Assembly: GCA_965247035.1 (NCBI GenBank) | Contig: CBDFGJ010000001.1 | Span: 186,001 to 250,000 of the forward strand | DNA: 64,000 nt | Direction of reading: 5' to 3' | DNA from: Azophilus sp965247035 | GTDB taxonomy: Bacteria > Pseudomonadota > Gammaproteobacteria > Pseudomonadales > Azotimanducaceae | Shown: positions 46,152-55,151 of the stretch, piece by piece | Layout: each line of letters starts with the position of its first letter | Numbering within the stretch: the first letter of the stretch is position 1 | Notes under the pieces: generated by a model | What the model was told of the DNA's origin: nothing | Databases searched by the model: none | Seen by the model: only the letters and a program-made list of their open reading frames with translations | Translations under genes and position numbers: made by a program

Positions 46152-47089
46152 GAATCCACCACCACGGCGCCCAACCCAACCCCGACTCGGAGCGTTTGCA
46201 AGACCCCTTGCACGGGCTTCAACGCGGCCTCCACCCGCTCGGCATCCTCGGCTTGGCAAACGGCCTTAACCTGGGGGCCGGCGTCGACGGTGGCGAAGAC
46301 CTGGCGGCCTTCGGCACGCACGCCGGCGATGACGTGCAAGCATTCTAGGGTGGCTCCGGTCCAATACAGGAGGGGCGGCCGGCTGCTCAACATCAGGGCG
46401 TGCATCTTCAAACTGCTTGCTTCGGCTAATTCGGCCAAGGCGCTGAAGTCCTGGCTGCCAATCGCCCTCCGCATGGCGCGAAAATCCGCCGCCGCGCCAT
46501 TAACCCAAGCGGCGTAGTAGGGCGAGGTTGCCTGGGTGCGCTGCATGCCTGCAGTGGATGAAATGGCCTTGGGTGCGGTGGCCGTAACGGCGATGATCAC
46601 CTGCAACGGCCAAGCGCTGGCCGGCAGCAATGGCTCCCCACGCCAGTTCGGCTCGGCTAGCGTGACAAAGCCGCCCTGAAGGGAGCGGGCGGCGGAGGCT
46701 GATCCACGCCGAGCCAATTCCGATCTTTCCTCCTGCGTGAGGCCGAGCTGGCAGTGGGCGTCTACGGCGGTTGCCAAGGCGGCGAAGCCAGAGGCGGATG
46801 AGGCTAGGCCAGCGGCGGTGGGAAAATTGTTGTGGCTGCGGACCGCTAGCGGCGGTATCCGGTAGTCCCGCCGCCAACTCTTCAGTGTTTGCAGCACTTT
46901 CTCATCCCGCGTCTGACGGCCATTCAAACTGATTGTGTCGGTCTTTGCTGTGGTGACCGAGGTCGTGGTGGTCAACCCGTCTAAGGTGATGGAGATGGAA
47001 GGCGTTGCGGGTAAGTTCCCTGGTCCTTCCTGCTTGCCCCAGTACTTCAGCAGGGCGATGTTGGGATGGGCGACAGCGGTAGTCCCCAT
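46148..47089 (-). CDS. mvaD: Diphosphomevalonate decarboxylase
   Basis: This 313-residue enzyme makes isopentenyl diphosphate from mevalonate diphosphate. The start MGTTAVAHPNIALLKYWGKQ is diagnostic. TPSISITLDGL follows, then the phosphate loop TAAGLASSASGFAALATAV and RRGSASAARSLQGGFVTL, then the catalytic Asp in FATVDAGPQVKAVC. It is the first gene of the minus-strand mevalonate operon. HMG-CoA synthase and isopentenyl diphosphate isomerase are not in the window. Confidence 0.95.
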   Translation of the reverse strand: MGTTAVAHPNIALLKYWGKQEGPGNLPATPSISITLDGLTTTTSVTTAKTDTISLNGRQTRDEKVLQTLKSWRRDYRIPPLAVRSHNNFPTAAGLASSASGFAALATAVDAHCQLGLTQEERSELARRGSASAARSLQGGFVTLAEPNWRGEPLLPASAWPLQVIIAVTATAPKAISSTAGMQRTQATSPYYAAWVNGAAADFRAMRRAIGSQDFSALAELAEASSLKMHALMLSSRPPLLYWTGATLECLHVIAGVRAEGRQVFATVDAGPQVKAVCQAEDAERVEAALKPVQGVLQTLRVGVGLGAVVVDS

Positions 47090-47137
47090 GAGCTATTCCC
47101 CAACAGAGTGGAATGATCCCATGGTTTGGCCCACAAG

Positions 47138-48583
47138 CTAGCTGGCGTAGGCGGCGGGGGCGGTGAAGCGGAACCCGGCTTGCTCCAATAGCCTGGCCGC
47201 GCCTATGGTCAACAGGTCGCCGTACTCGGGGCCGATTATCTGCACGCCGATCGGCAGGCCGGCCTCATTCAAGCCAGTGGGAATGACCGTTGACGGCAGG
47301 TAGCTCACACCGGTGAGCCCAGACCAGAATAGTTGCTCGAAATACGGTCTTTCTTCGCCGTTGACCCGCAAGGTGCGTTCGCCAAAGCGCCGATGATCGT
47401 GCGGAAAGGCGGCGGTGGCCATAACGGGGGCCAACAAGAGGTCGTAGTCTTTGAAGAATTGGTGCCATTGCCAGCGCAGGTGCGACCGCTTCTCGTCGTG
47501 TTGCTTCCAAGTTCTGAAGGAGGACGTTTGTGATCGTAGGAGTTGGGCTGAGGGGCTCAAATTTTGCGGGTTCAGCCTGGTCGCCTGCAGTCGGGCGCCT
47601 TCATAGTCCGCATCGGGCATGCGAGCCGCTAAAGTGGCGTGCAGCAGGCCCAGGTAGGTTTCATGGCTGTGGGTTGCAGCGAAGTCCGGCCGGGCGTCAA
47701 AATCCACTGCCGCGCCTTCATCCTTGCATGCCTTGGCCACCAGCTCCACCCGTTGCCGTACCTTGGCATCCACCGGTGCGATGGCATCATCGGCCCAGAC
47801 CGCCAGCCGCCGCCCTTTGAGCGTCGCAGCGCTCCAGGAAGGCAGTTGCAGCCGATAGCCTCGGGCGGCAATTTCGTCCGGCCCGGCCATAGCCAACAGT
47901 GCGGTCTTGAGATCCGCCGCCGAACGGGCCAAGGGGCCTATGACGGAGATGTCCGGCGTCGAGCGCATGTCCCCCGGCGGTTGGTGGCCCCGCATCCACA
48001 CTAGGCTCCAAGTGGGTTTGTGGCCAAAAACGCCGCAGTAGTGGGCCGGGTTGCGGATGGAGCCGCCGATATCGGAGCCGATTTCAAGGCCGGTCAGCCC
48101 GGCCGCCAGCGCCGCCGCTGAACCGCCGGAGGAACCGCCTGGAGTGCGTTTAAGATCAAAGGGATTGTTGGTGGTGCCGTAAATGTCGTTGTAGCTTTGA
48201 AAATCCGACAAGAGCAGCGGCACATTGGTCTTGCCGAACACAATCGCGCCGGCGGCCTTAAGCCTTTTCACGGACTCGGCGTCGTCGCTCGCGATGTTGC
48301 CCCGCCACTCGGGGTTGCCCCAGGTGGTTGCCGCGCCAGCCAAGTTGTAGGATTCCTTTACCGTCATGGGAACGCCGTGCAAGGGTCCGGTGGCGCTGCC
48401 GCCGTCGGCCTGCTTAGCTTGCTCAAGGGCTTGCTCGCGCAAGTCCACCACCAGCGTGTTCAGCTGACCGTTGTAGGCGTCCACGCGATCCAGGTAGTGG
48501 CGCAGCAGTTCCTCGCAGCCGATTTCACGGGCGCTGATTTTGGCGGCCAGTTCGGTGGCGGCAAGAAAGGCGATTTCACTCAT
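47138..48583 (-). CDS. Amidase (amidase signature family)
   Basis: This is a 481-residue hydrolase of the GatA/FAAH family. The catalytic Lys lies in PMTVKESYNLAG near residue 76. The Gly/Ser signature GGSSGGSAAALAAGLTGLEI contains the cis-Ser, and SDIGGSIRNPAHYCG contains the nucleophilic Ser. The family hydrolyses C-N bonds in varied amides. No gatB or gatC lies beside it, so it is not obviously the tRNA amidotransferase. It is 48 bases upstream of the mevalonate operon on the same strand. Confidence 0.88.
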   Translation of the reverse strand: MSEIAFLAATELAAKISAREIGCEELLRHYLDRVDAYNGQLNTLVVDLREQALEQAKQADGGSATGPLHGVPMTVKESYNLAGAATTWGNPEWRGNIASDDAESVKRLKAAGAIVFGKTNVPLLLSDFQSYNDIYGTTNNPFDLKRTPGGSSGGSAAALAAGLTGLEIGSDIGGSIRNPAHYCGVFGHKPTWSLVWMRGHQPPGDMRSTPDISVIGPLARSAADLKTALLAMAGPDEIAARGYRLQLPSWSAATLKGRRLAVWADDAIAPVDAKVRQRVELVAKACKDEGAAVDFDARPDFAATHSHETYLGLLHATLAARMPDADYEGARLQATRLNPQNLSPSAQLLRSQTSSFRTWKQHDEKRSHLRWQWHQFFKDYDLLLAPVMATAAFPHDHRRFGERTLRVNGEERPYFEQLFWSGLTGVSYLPSTVIPTGLNEAGLPIGVQIIGPEYGDLLTIGAARLLEQAGFRFTAPAAYAS

Positions 48584-48747
48584 GCGGATTCCTAGGTTTC
48601 AGATGCGGCAATGGTTGGCGGCAGCGAACGGATTTTAGTGTTCCGTTTGCCAAATAAATAGACTTGGCGGAGCCGCCCAAGGCCATCTCCAAGTTCTGTG
48701 CATCCATCCGTGCAGTTTCCCCGTGGCGCACGAGCCTTGGCAACGCC

Positions 48748-49194
48748 CTAATTCACTTTATAGCGCTCGCCAATTCGCTGCTGAACCTCGGCCTGCGTCC
48801 GCTCCTCGCCAGTTTCGGCGATCATCCAGCGGTAGCCGAACGGGTCTTTGAACACACCGCGGCGTTCGCCATCCGCCTGTTCAGCAACCGCATTGAGAAC
48901 CTCAGCGCCCGCGGCCACCAAGCGCTGCCCGGTGGCCTGTGCATCGGCAACTTTCAGGTGCAGGGCGGCGTGGCTGCCGCCGAGGCTTTTGGGGCTGCTG
49001 GCGCCGACTTCGGGGTACTCGTCGGCAACAAACAGCACCGCGCCACCGATGCTGATCTCCGCATGGCCGATGCGACCGTCGCTGTCGGTGAAGCGTAAGC
49101 CGATTTCCTCGGCGCCGAACGCTTGGCGATAGAACGCAATGGCGGCGGCGCAATCGTCAAGGCCAAGGTAGGGGGTTAGAAGTGCCTGTTCCAT
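48748..49194 (-). CDS. VOC/glyoxalase-family protein (PhnB-like)
   Basis: This is a 148-residue single-chain protein with paired beta-alpha-beta-beta-beta modules: TPYLGLDDCAAAIAFYRQAF, then GRIGHAEISIGGAVLFVADE, and HAALHLKVADAQATGQRLV with VFKDPFGYRWMIAET. Metal ligands His and Glu are plausible in HAEI and the later WMIAE. ATG 49194 with GAGG 8 bases upstream is preferred over GTG 49203. The family includes dioxygenases, glyoxalases and resistance proteins, and the specific role is unknown. Confidence 0.82.
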   Translation of the reverse strand: MEQALLTPYLGLDDCAAAIAFYRQAFGAEEIGLRFTDSDGRIGHAEISIGGAVLFVADEYPEVGASSPKSLGGSHAALHLKVADAQATGQRLVAAGAEVLNAVAEQADGERRGVFKDPFGYRWMIAETGEERTQAEVQQRIGERYKVN

Positions 49195-49528
49195 AGGCGT
49201 CACCTCGTTTTTATCAGTCCGGTTTGATGACGGTGGACCTAGTGGTGGCGCGCGCTTCCAAGTCCCTATGCGCTTTGACCAGTTCCAAACAGAGGGTAGC
49301 GCTGATTGATCTGGACGGCAACCGATTGTACGGGCTCAGTACATTTCGGAATTTTTTCGATCAGGCGGCCAAGGAGAGCTTGTCCGCGCATGCGGCCGGT
49401 GTCTGAGCCCATACGGACCTATTTTAACTCTAATGGTGAGGTTTTCGGATTAGCGCCGAGCAGTTGCGGGTGCTTGGGCGAGGGGCAGGTGTATCATCAG
49501 CTAGTCAGGGCAATTGGGGGGAAGCGCT
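49195..49528. other. Intergenic region with repeat T copy 2
   Basis: About 330 bases divergent between the VOC gene and the enoyl-CoA hydratase. Repeat T copy 2 lies at 49327-49380. Promoters for both genes should be here, and no gene is supported. Confidence 0.5.
49327..49380. repeat. Dispersed repeat T, copy 2
   Basis: Matches 1877-1930 in the same orientation, including cggaattttttcgatcaggc. The encoded peptide YGLSTFRNFFDQAA is nearly the same in both copies, so the repeat may derive from a coding sequence. Confidence 0.65.
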
Positions 49529-50311
49529 TTGCAATTTGAAGAACTGGAAGTGACGAAGAGCGGCCATGTGGCCTTGGTGGAAATTCAACGCCCGCCGAAC
49601 AATTTTTTTGATTCGCGCCTGATCAACGCCTTGGGCGATGCCTTTGAATCTCTGGATGAGGACAGCGACGTGCGTGCCTTGGTGTTGGCTTCTCAAGGCA
49701 AGCATTTTTGCGCTGGCGCCAACTATGCTGATTCCAGCCGGCAAAAGGAACAGGTGCAGCGAAGAGCGGGGGAGGGCAATCCCCTCTACGCCGCGGCTGT
49801 GCGCTTGTTTGCCTGCCGTAAGCCAGTGGTGGCGGCCGTTCAGGGCGCGGCCGTAGGCGGTGGCTTCGGCTTGGCGGTGATGCCGGACTTCCGCGTTGTC
49901 TGCCGCGAAGCCCGCTTCACCGCCAACTTCGTGAAGCTCGGCTTTCATCCCGGCTTTGGGCTGACCTACACATTGCCCAAGCTGATTGGCGAGCAGCGGG
50001 CGAACTTCATGTTTCTGACCGGCCGCCGCATCAATGGCGAAACCGCATACTCCTGGGGTTTGGCGGACGTGCTGACCGACCAGCGGAGTTTGCGCCAAGA
50101 GGCCATGAACTTGGCCGTGGAGATCGCCGAGAATGCGCCGCTGGCCCTGCTCTCCATTCGCGCCACCATGCGCTCCGGCATCGCCGAGGCGGTGCGGGCG
50201 CATACGGACCACGAGGGTGCTGAGCAGTTCCGTCTACAGCAGACCGAAGACTACAAGGAAGGTGTGCGGGCGGTGGCGGAACGTCGGCCAGGGCACTTTG
50301 CAGGGCGGTAG
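49529..50311 (+). CDS. Enoyl-CoA hydratase/isomerase family protein
   Basis: This is a 260-residue crotonase-fold protein. Oxyanion-hole segments are ASQGKHFCAGANYA and QGAAVGGGFGLAVMPDFRVV. The next block, FTANFVKLGFHPGFGLTYTLP, has His-Pro-Gly where hydratases carry a catalytic Glu. The C-terminal helices are normal. TTG 49529 has gggggaag about 6 bases upstream. An in-frame TTG at 49514 lies inside the ribosome site. It would act on acyl-CoA in beta-oxidation or a related route, but the exact reaction is open. Confidence 0.87.
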   Translation: MQFEELEVTKSGHVALVEIQRPPNNFFDSRLINALGDAFESLDEDSDVRALVLASQGKHFCAGANYADSSRQKEQVQRRAGEGNPLYAAAVRLFACRKPVVAAVQGAAVGGGFGLAVMPDFRVVCREARFTANFVKLGFHPGFGLTYTLPKLIGEQRANFMFLTGRRINGETAYSWGLADVLTDQRSLRQEAMNLAVEIAENAPLALLSIRATMRSGIAEAVRAHTDHEGAEQFRLQQTEDYKEGVRAVAERRPGHFAGR

Positions 50312-50492
50312 CTGGGGCTATCCTAGTGTTGCGCCGCAAGCTTGATGGCCCGTCACCAGTTTGACGTTGCCGCGATGTTCCTCGCCATCGACGATGTCCG
50401 GCGCGAACTATCCCAGTGTTCTGCGGGGAGGTTGGTGTGGGGAATAGCTGATTGCTCGCGATCCTCAGCGCCGGGTAAGCCGCTTTGTTAGA

Positions 50493-51941
50493 TCAGCCGG
50501 ACGAAGCATGGTGTTGCCTGCGTTCCAAGCGTTTTGCGCCGTCGCCTTGCCCGGTTTGTGTTTGCCCGGTTTGTGTTTGCCCGGCTTGTGGTTGAAGCGG
50601 CGGGCGCGGTGAAGGCCGTTGGACGAGGAACATCCGCCGCAGCCACCAATAGCCGGCCAAGCCCATGATTCCATTGCTCAACGCGGTGGCGGCGAAGATG
50701 CCTTGGTAGCCATACCACTCGTTGAGCAGCATCGCCAGCGGCACGTTGACCAAAAACATGCGCGTAAAGGATAGGACCGTGGAGGGCACGGGCTTGCCGA
50801 GGGCGTTGAAGGATGCTGAGGCCATCATCAACACGCCCCAAGCGCCGTAGCTGATGGGCACGATCAACAAATAGAGCGCGGCAATGGCCACCACCGCTTC
50901 GTCTCCATTCACCCACGAGGCTAGATGACTGCCGCCGAAGGCCATCACCGCCGCGGCCAGCAAACCCCAAGCCAAGCTGAATTTGCATGCGGCCCCCATC
51001 CCCTCCCGCACACGGCCCATGCGGTTGGCACCCCAATTCTGCCCGACAAAAGGCCCGATGCTGCCAGACAGCGCGAACAGGCAGATCACCGCCACGGCTT
51101 CAAGGCGCGTGGCGACGCCAAAGCTGGCCAGCACGACCTGCCCATGGGAGGCCACCATGCCGGTAAGGACGGTGCCGGACAGGGGGCCGATCAATTGGGT
51201 GGCGGCGGCCGGTGCGCCAACGCTCAGGATGCGGGCGACTGAAGTCTTGAAGCCCTTAAACACCGCTTCGGTCCGAATCAATCCGTCCCGATGCACATAG
51301 TGCAGCAGCGTGGCCATGGTGATAAACCGGGTGACGGTCATGGCCATCGCTGCGCCCGCCAATTCCATGCGCGGCAGCCCGAACCAGCCGAAAATCAGGA
51401 TCGGGTCTATGGCCAAGTTGAACAAGGCCCCGGCGGTCATTACAAACCCTGGTACGTTGGCGTTGCCGGACGCGCGCATGATGCTGCTGGCGATCATGGT
51501 CAGGGTGAACAACACCGCGCCGGGGTAGTAGATGTCTAGGTAACTGTGAATGAGCGGCAGCATGGAGGCTGGGGCGCCCATAGCCTTGAACAGAGGGTCG
51601 ATCACGGTCCAGCCGGCTAGGGAGAGCAGCGCCATCAAGCTGCCCATGAGGACGATGCTGTGGCTTGCCAGCCGCTTGGCGTCTCGATGCCGCCCAGCGC
51701 CAGCGCTGCGGGCGATGACTGATGAGGCGCCAATGCCCACCCCCAAGGCGATGCTGGTCAAAACCATCGTGACGGGAAAGGTGAAGGTCACCGCCGCCAC
51801 ATGCTCAGTGGAGAGCTGCCCGATAAAGCCCATCTCCAGGGTCTGCACCAAAATGCTCGACGAGACACCGAGCAGCATCGGCGCTGTGAGCCGGTACAAA
51901 GACAGCGGGACGGACCCTTCAGTGAGCTTTCGTTGCGCCAT
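50493..51941 (-). CDS. MATE-family efflux transporter
   Basis: This 482-residue protein has twelve hydrophobic helices in two related halves, typical of the NorM/DinF multidrug and toxin extrusion family. Examples are HVAAVTFTFPVTMVLTSIAL in the first half and VVLASFGVATRLEAVAVICL in the second. It exports cationic drugs or other compounds by proton or sodium antiport. The last 35 residues are a hydrophilic tail with repeated GQTQTGQ caused by a 15-bp tandem repeat. Confidence 0.9.
   Translation of the reverse strand: MAQRKLTEGSVPLSLYRLTAPMLLGVSSSILVQTLEMGFIGQLSTEHVAAVTFTFPVTMVLTSIALGVGIGASSVIARSAGAGRHRDAKRLASHSIVLMGSLMALLSLAGWTVIDPLFKAMGAPASMLPLIHSYLDIYYPGAVLFTLTMIASSIMRASGNANVPGFVMTAGALFNLAIDPILIFGWFGLPRMELAGAAMAMTVTRFITMATLLHYVHRDGLIRTEAVFKGFKTSVARILSVGAPAAATQLIGPLSGTVLTGMVASHGQVVLASFGVATRLEAVAVICLFALSGSIGPFVGQNWGANRMGRVREGMGAACKFSLAWGLLAAAVMAFGGSHLASWVNGDEAVVAIAALYLLIVPISYGAWGVLMMASASFNALGKPVPSTVLSFTRMFLVNVPLAMLLNEWYGYQGIFAATALSNGIMGLAGYWWLRRMFLVQRPSPRPPLQPQAGQTQTGQTQTGQGDGAKRLERRQHHASSG
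50546..50591. repeat. 15-bp tandem repeat, three copies
   Basis: The unit ttgcccggtttgtgt occurs three times in a row with one base change in the last. It lies in the C-terminal codons of the MATE gene and gives the GQTQT repeats. Confidence 0.75.
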
Positions 51942-52442
51942 GGGGCAATAGCTTACGCAATTATTGGGATCGGCACTGAAATCAATAGGCGCCTTGATGG
52001 CCTTGATGGGGTCGGTGTCAATAGGATTAAATCTGCTTACCCCGGCTTGCTGTCCAAGGCTTTGGCGAGGGGCTGGTGTTCTGAGCGGGTTTCCGACCTG
52101 TCGTGGTCCCGAAACCTGCGGTCCCGGACGGACCCCGTTCTTTGGCGACCATCAACTCGATCCGATTGGCCGCGTTCAGCAGGTTTAAGATCGTCGCCTT
52201 GAAGGTCGGTCGGGATTTCGCAACAGTCTTTGATCTTCCACTTTCCATGACTGACCCGTCATCGAAAAAGACTGGCCCCATTGTTTTGTGAAAAGCTGTT
52301 CTGTGAAAAGTCGCGCTGCGAAAATCTGCTAACCGTTCATAGGATTCCTAATTGAGGCGACGTGCCGCAAGTGGACTTGGTGGTTCAGGCGGGGCCGTTG
52401 ATCGTTTCGACCTGGCCCCTGGCCGTTGGCTTGAGCAACCAC
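51942..52442. other. Intergenic region with repeat R copy 2
   Basis: About 500 bases between the MATE start and the RidA end. Repeat R copy 2 (52022-52230) occupies the middle. The rest has short related phrases (ccttgatggccttgatggg, then gaaaagctgttctgtgaaaag) but no gene. Confidence 0.5.
52022..52230. repeat. Dispersed repeat R, copy 2 (inverted)
   Basis: The minus strand reads ctgttgcgaaatcccgaccg, then gcggccaatcggatcgagtt, gcaggtttcgggaccacgac and ggaaacccgctcagaacacc. This is the longest match to copy 3 and contains the block missing from copy 1. Confidence 0.75.
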
Positions 52443-52826
52443 CTAAGGGGCGGCGATGATCCGGATCTCCACCCTCGCCTTGGGCACCGCCAACTCGGCG
52501 ATGCCGATTGCGGTCCAAGCCGGCCAAGGCTCTTGAACGAACTCGTCCTTCACCTGCATGAAAGTGGCGATGTGCTTGCGCAAATTCACATGGTAGCTGG
52601 TGATCTCGACAATGCTTTCGTAGCCTAGGCCTGCCGCCTCCAACACTTGCCCCACACTTCGCCAAGCGGCGCGAAATTCGTCCTCCGGGCTGTCGGGTAC
52701 GTTGGCGCCTTCCATGCCGATCTGACCGGAACAGATCAGCAGATCACCGGCGCGAACCGCCGGAGCGAAGTGGAAGCTGTTGTAGGTGGCCAGACTCTCC
52801 TCGGGCAGGATGACCTCGCGCGGCAT
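52443..52826 (-). CDS. RidA/YjgF-family protein
   Basis: This is a 127-residue protein of the Rid family. It starts MPREVILPEESLATYNSFHF, then has APAVRAGDLLICSGQIGMEG, and ends KARVEIRIIAAP. Members deaminate reactive enamine/imine intermediates from PLP enzymes. ATG 52826 gives the normal length. An in-frame ATG at 52847 lies inside the 267-bp tandem repeat and would add seven residues. The upstream region has been duplicated together with the end of purN. Confidence 0.85.
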   Translation of the reverse strand: MPREVILPEESLATYNSFHFAPAVRAGDLLICSGQIGMEGANVPDSPEDEFRAAWRSVGQVLEAAGLGYESIVEITSYHVNLRKHIATFMQVKDEFVQEPWPAWTAIGIAELAVPKARVEIRIIAAP

Positions 52827-52830
52827 CGGC

Positions 52831-53097
52831 TTGCTCCATGCATGCATGAGCAGTGGATTGTACCGCAGGCCGGGGTGCCGATTTGCTGGTTGCGCTTTGC
52901 TGTACCCCCGTGTCAAGCAGGCCCAGCCGGGATTTGAACGCGCGCGGACGGGGGACGGAAAGGTAGGCGCGGACAGGGACGAAAGAGCAGGCGCGGATAG
53001 AGGAGGAAGCCGGATTTGCGGACCGCTGGGCATTCCCTATGCTTCAGGTTGGCGGGGGTGTGTTCTGATCGACTGGGTCAGTCAGCGCTGTCCGCCT
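52831..53097. repeat. 267-bp tandem duplication, unit 1
   Basis: Begins ttgctccatgcatgcatgag and runs to the next copy of the same sequence at 53098. It includes the DNA just upstream of ridA and a copy of the purN 3' end. It differs from unit 2 at a handful of positions. Confidence 0.9.
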
Positions 53098-53362
53098 TTG
53101 CTCCATGCATGCATGAGCAGTGGATTGTACCGCAGGCCGGGGTGCCGATTTGCTGGTTGCGCTTTGCTGTACCCCCGTGTCAAGCAGGCCCAGCCGGGTT
53201 TGAACGTGCGCGGACGGGGGACGGAAAGGTAGGCGCGGACAGGGACGAAAGAGCAGGCGCGGATAGAGGAGGAAGCCGGATTTGCGGACCGCTGGGCATT
53301 CCCTATGCTTCAGGTTGGCTGGGGGTGTTCTGGCCGACTGGGTCAGTCGGTGCTGTCCGCCT
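53098..53362. repeat. 267-bp tandem duplication, unit 2
   Basis: Direct repeat of 52831-53097, ending in gtgctgtccgcctt. Its last 60 bases are the true 3' end of purN. A small deletion (gcgggggtgtgtt versus ctgggggtgtt) distinguishes the copies. Confidence 0.9.
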
Positions 53363-54034
53363 TGGGGACCGATGCCGCGCTTGGTCGCTGGACATCTCAT
53401 CAGCATCAAGCTGCGCCTCATCGGCAACAAGCTGCGCCAAGGTCTTCACCACGAGGCCGCGCTCCAACAACTTGACCCGCTCTTCGACCTCTTCAACCCT
53501 GTCCCAGGAATGAATGGGCACTCGCGCTTGGGCGATGATGGGGCCAGTGTCGTAGTCTTGGTCGACCAAATGGATGGTTGCGCCGGTTTCGGTTTCCCCA
53601 GCATCGACCACCGCTTGATGCACGTTGCGTCCGTAGAAGCCGCGTCCGCCGTACTTCGGCAATAAGGCCGGATGAGCGTTCAAAATGCGGTGGCGGAATT
53701 TGCTCAAGACCTTTGGCCCCAACTTTTTCATGTATCCAGCCAACAACACCCAATCCGCCTTTGCCCCTTTGAGGGCGATGCAGATGGCGTCATCAAGTTG
53801 GTTGGGCTGTGGATGAGTGCGGCTGCTTAGGTGCAGGGTCTTCATGTCGGCGGCGGCGGCGCGACGCAGAGCCAATGCGCCGCTGTTGTTGCTGACCACC
53901 AAGGCCACTTCCGCCTTGATATCGCCGACCGCACAGGCGTCCATCACAGCCTGCAGGATGGACCCGCCATGGGACGCCAAAACCGCGATGCGCACTATGC
54001 CTGACGCGACGGTGCCCTCGCGCCCCAACGTCAT
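53303..54034 (-). CDS. purN: Phosphoribosylglycinamide formyltransferase (PurN-like)
   Basis: This protein of about 243 residues transfers a formyl group from 10-formyl-THF in purine synthesis. The N terminus is IVRIAVLASHGGSILQAVMD, where most PurN have GNGSN. The catalytic Asn and His lie in RILNAHPALLPKYGGRG and the Asp in HLVDQDYDTGPII. ATG 54034 is preferred, although the frame opens at 54082. The C-terminal 40 residues (after VADEAQLDADEM) extend beyond the usual end and run into the tandem duplication. Confidence 0.85.
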   Translation of the reverse strand: MTLGREGTVASGIVRIAVLASHGGSILQAVMDACAVGDIKAEVALVVSNNSGALALRRAAAADMKTLHLSSRTHPQPNQLDDAICIALKGAKADWVLLAGYMKKLGPKVLSKFRHRILNAHPALLPKYGGRGFYGRNVHQAVVDAGETETGATIHLVDQDYDTGPIIAQARVPIHSWDRVEEVEERVKLLERGLVVKTLAQLVADEAQLDADEMSSDQARHRSPRRTAPTDPVGQNTPSQPEA

Positions 54035-54082
54035 CGCGGTGCCAGCCTGCTGGGCGCCTACGGAAACGTTTTTCTTCTGCAA

Positions 54083-54464
54083 CCAGCCGTCCCTCTCTCT
54101 TGAAGCCAGCGCACCTGCTGCAAATCAGACCGGTGGTGTTGCCTGCAAAACATGGGCCGCCGCCGCGACTTCCCGCGACAAATTTTCTCCGGCACCCCAC
54201 ACCAGTTCAGCGCTTTCCGCGTGATTATATAGGTGAGACCGGTGCGAGTTGGGTTGAATCTGCATATTTTGGCCTGTTCTAGCCTGTTCCGGCCTGTTTT
54301 CCAAGGTTTTGGCGAGGAGTTTGTGCTTTGAGCGGGTTTCCGGCTTGGCGTGGCCCCGAAACCTGGCTTGATGATCCAGCGCCGCTTCGAAGCCAGCTGG
54401 TTGAACCTCTTCCGCCAAGCGCGCCGTCGCGGGCGTTTCAAACGAAACGCAAGGGGCCTATACT
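54083..54464. other. Intergenic region with repeat R copy 4
   Basis: About 380 bases. The right part of repeat R lies at 54232-54375 on the minus strand. The stretch 54400-54460 should hold the ribosome site (aaggggcc) and promoter of the coiled-coil gene. No gene is supported. Confidence 0.5.
54232..54375. repeat. Dispersed repeat R, copy 4 (inverted, right part)
   Basis: The minus strand reads ccaggtttcggggccacgcc, then ggaaacccgctcaaagcaca, ctcctcgccaaaaccttgg and gcagattcaacccaactcgc followed by accggtctcacc. The left part with the gttgcgaaatcccg block is absent or too diverged. Confidence 0.7.
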
Positions 54465-55151
54465 ATGACCATGACGGAGACGACGATCGTTTACGACACC
54501 CACGCGGCGGTGCAGCGGCTGACGGAAACGGGCATGCCCGAGCCGCAGGCCGTGGCCGTGGTGCGCGAGCAGTCCTTGCTGCTCGAACACAATCTCGCCA
54601 CCAAGGCCGATATCGAAGCCCTGCGCCAAGAGACCAAGGCCGATATCGAGCTGGTCAGGGCCGATATCGAAGCCCTGCGCCAAGAGACCAAGGCCGGTAT
54701 CGAAGCCCTGCGCCAAGAGACCAAGGCCGATATCGAACTGGTCAAGGCCGGTATCGAAGCCCTGCGCCAAGAGACCAAGGCCGGTATCGAAGCCCTGCGC
54801 CAAGAGACCAAGGCCGGTATCGAAGCCCTGCGCCAAGAGACCAAGGCCGATATCGAAGCCCTGCGCCAAGAGACCAAGGCCGATATCGAACTGGTCAAGG
54901 CCGGTATCGAAGCCCTGCGCCAAGAGACCAAGGCCGATATCGAAGCCCTGCGCCAAGAGACCAAGGCCGGTATCGCGGCCGTCCAAGCGAATGTCGAGAA
55001 GCTGAGCCTCAAGACCACGGCCGAGATCGAAAGCCTGCGCCAAGAGACCAAGGCCGATATCGCGACCGCGAAGAACGGCATTATCATGTGGGTCGTCGGG
55101 CTGAACATGGCCATGGTCGGCTTGGTGATCGCCGCCGTCAAGTTTCTCTAG
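54465..55151 (+). CDS. DUF1640-like coiled-coil membrane protein with 11-residue repeats
   Basis: This is a 228-residue protein. The first 45 residues are unique (YDTHAAVQRLTETGMPEPQA and so on). About fourteen copies of an 11-residue unit follow (ADIEALRQETK, AGIEALRQETK, ADIELVKAGIE variants) up to about residue 205. The C terminus is one membrane helix (GIIMWVVGLNMAMVGLVIAA). This is the layout of the DUF1640/CCDC90 family. ATG 54465 has aaggggcc in front. Function unknown. Alternative long frames over the same DNA result from the 33-bp periodicity. Confidence 0.82.
   Translation: MTMTETTIVYDTHAAVQRLTETGMPEPQAVAVVREQSLLLEHNLATKADIEALRQETKADIELVRADIEALRQETKAGIEALRQETKADIELVKAGIEALRQETKAGIEALRQETKAGIEALRQETKADIEALRQETKADIELVKAGIEALRQETKADIEALRQETKAGIAAVQANVEKLSLKTTAEIESLRQETKADIATAKNGIIMWVVGLNMAMVGLVIAAVKFL
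54604..55075. repeat. 33-bp tandem repeats within the coiled-coil gene
   Basis: Near-identical units built on aaggccgatatcgaagccct and gcgccaagagacc recur at 33 bases, with some units carrying gaactggtc in place of gccctgcgc. The very low divergence points to recent expansion or ongoing homogenisation. Confidence 0.9.

Noticed and set aside
47138..48583. Amidase as the GatA subunit of Asp/Glu-tRNA amidotransferase
   Set aside because: The signature is shared by all amidases, gatB and gatC are not adjacent, and the gene context gives no support.
54604..55075. Regular repeats that might suggest a CRISPR array
   Set aside because: The repeats are contiguous 33-bp units without unique spacers and code for 11-residue coiled-coil units.
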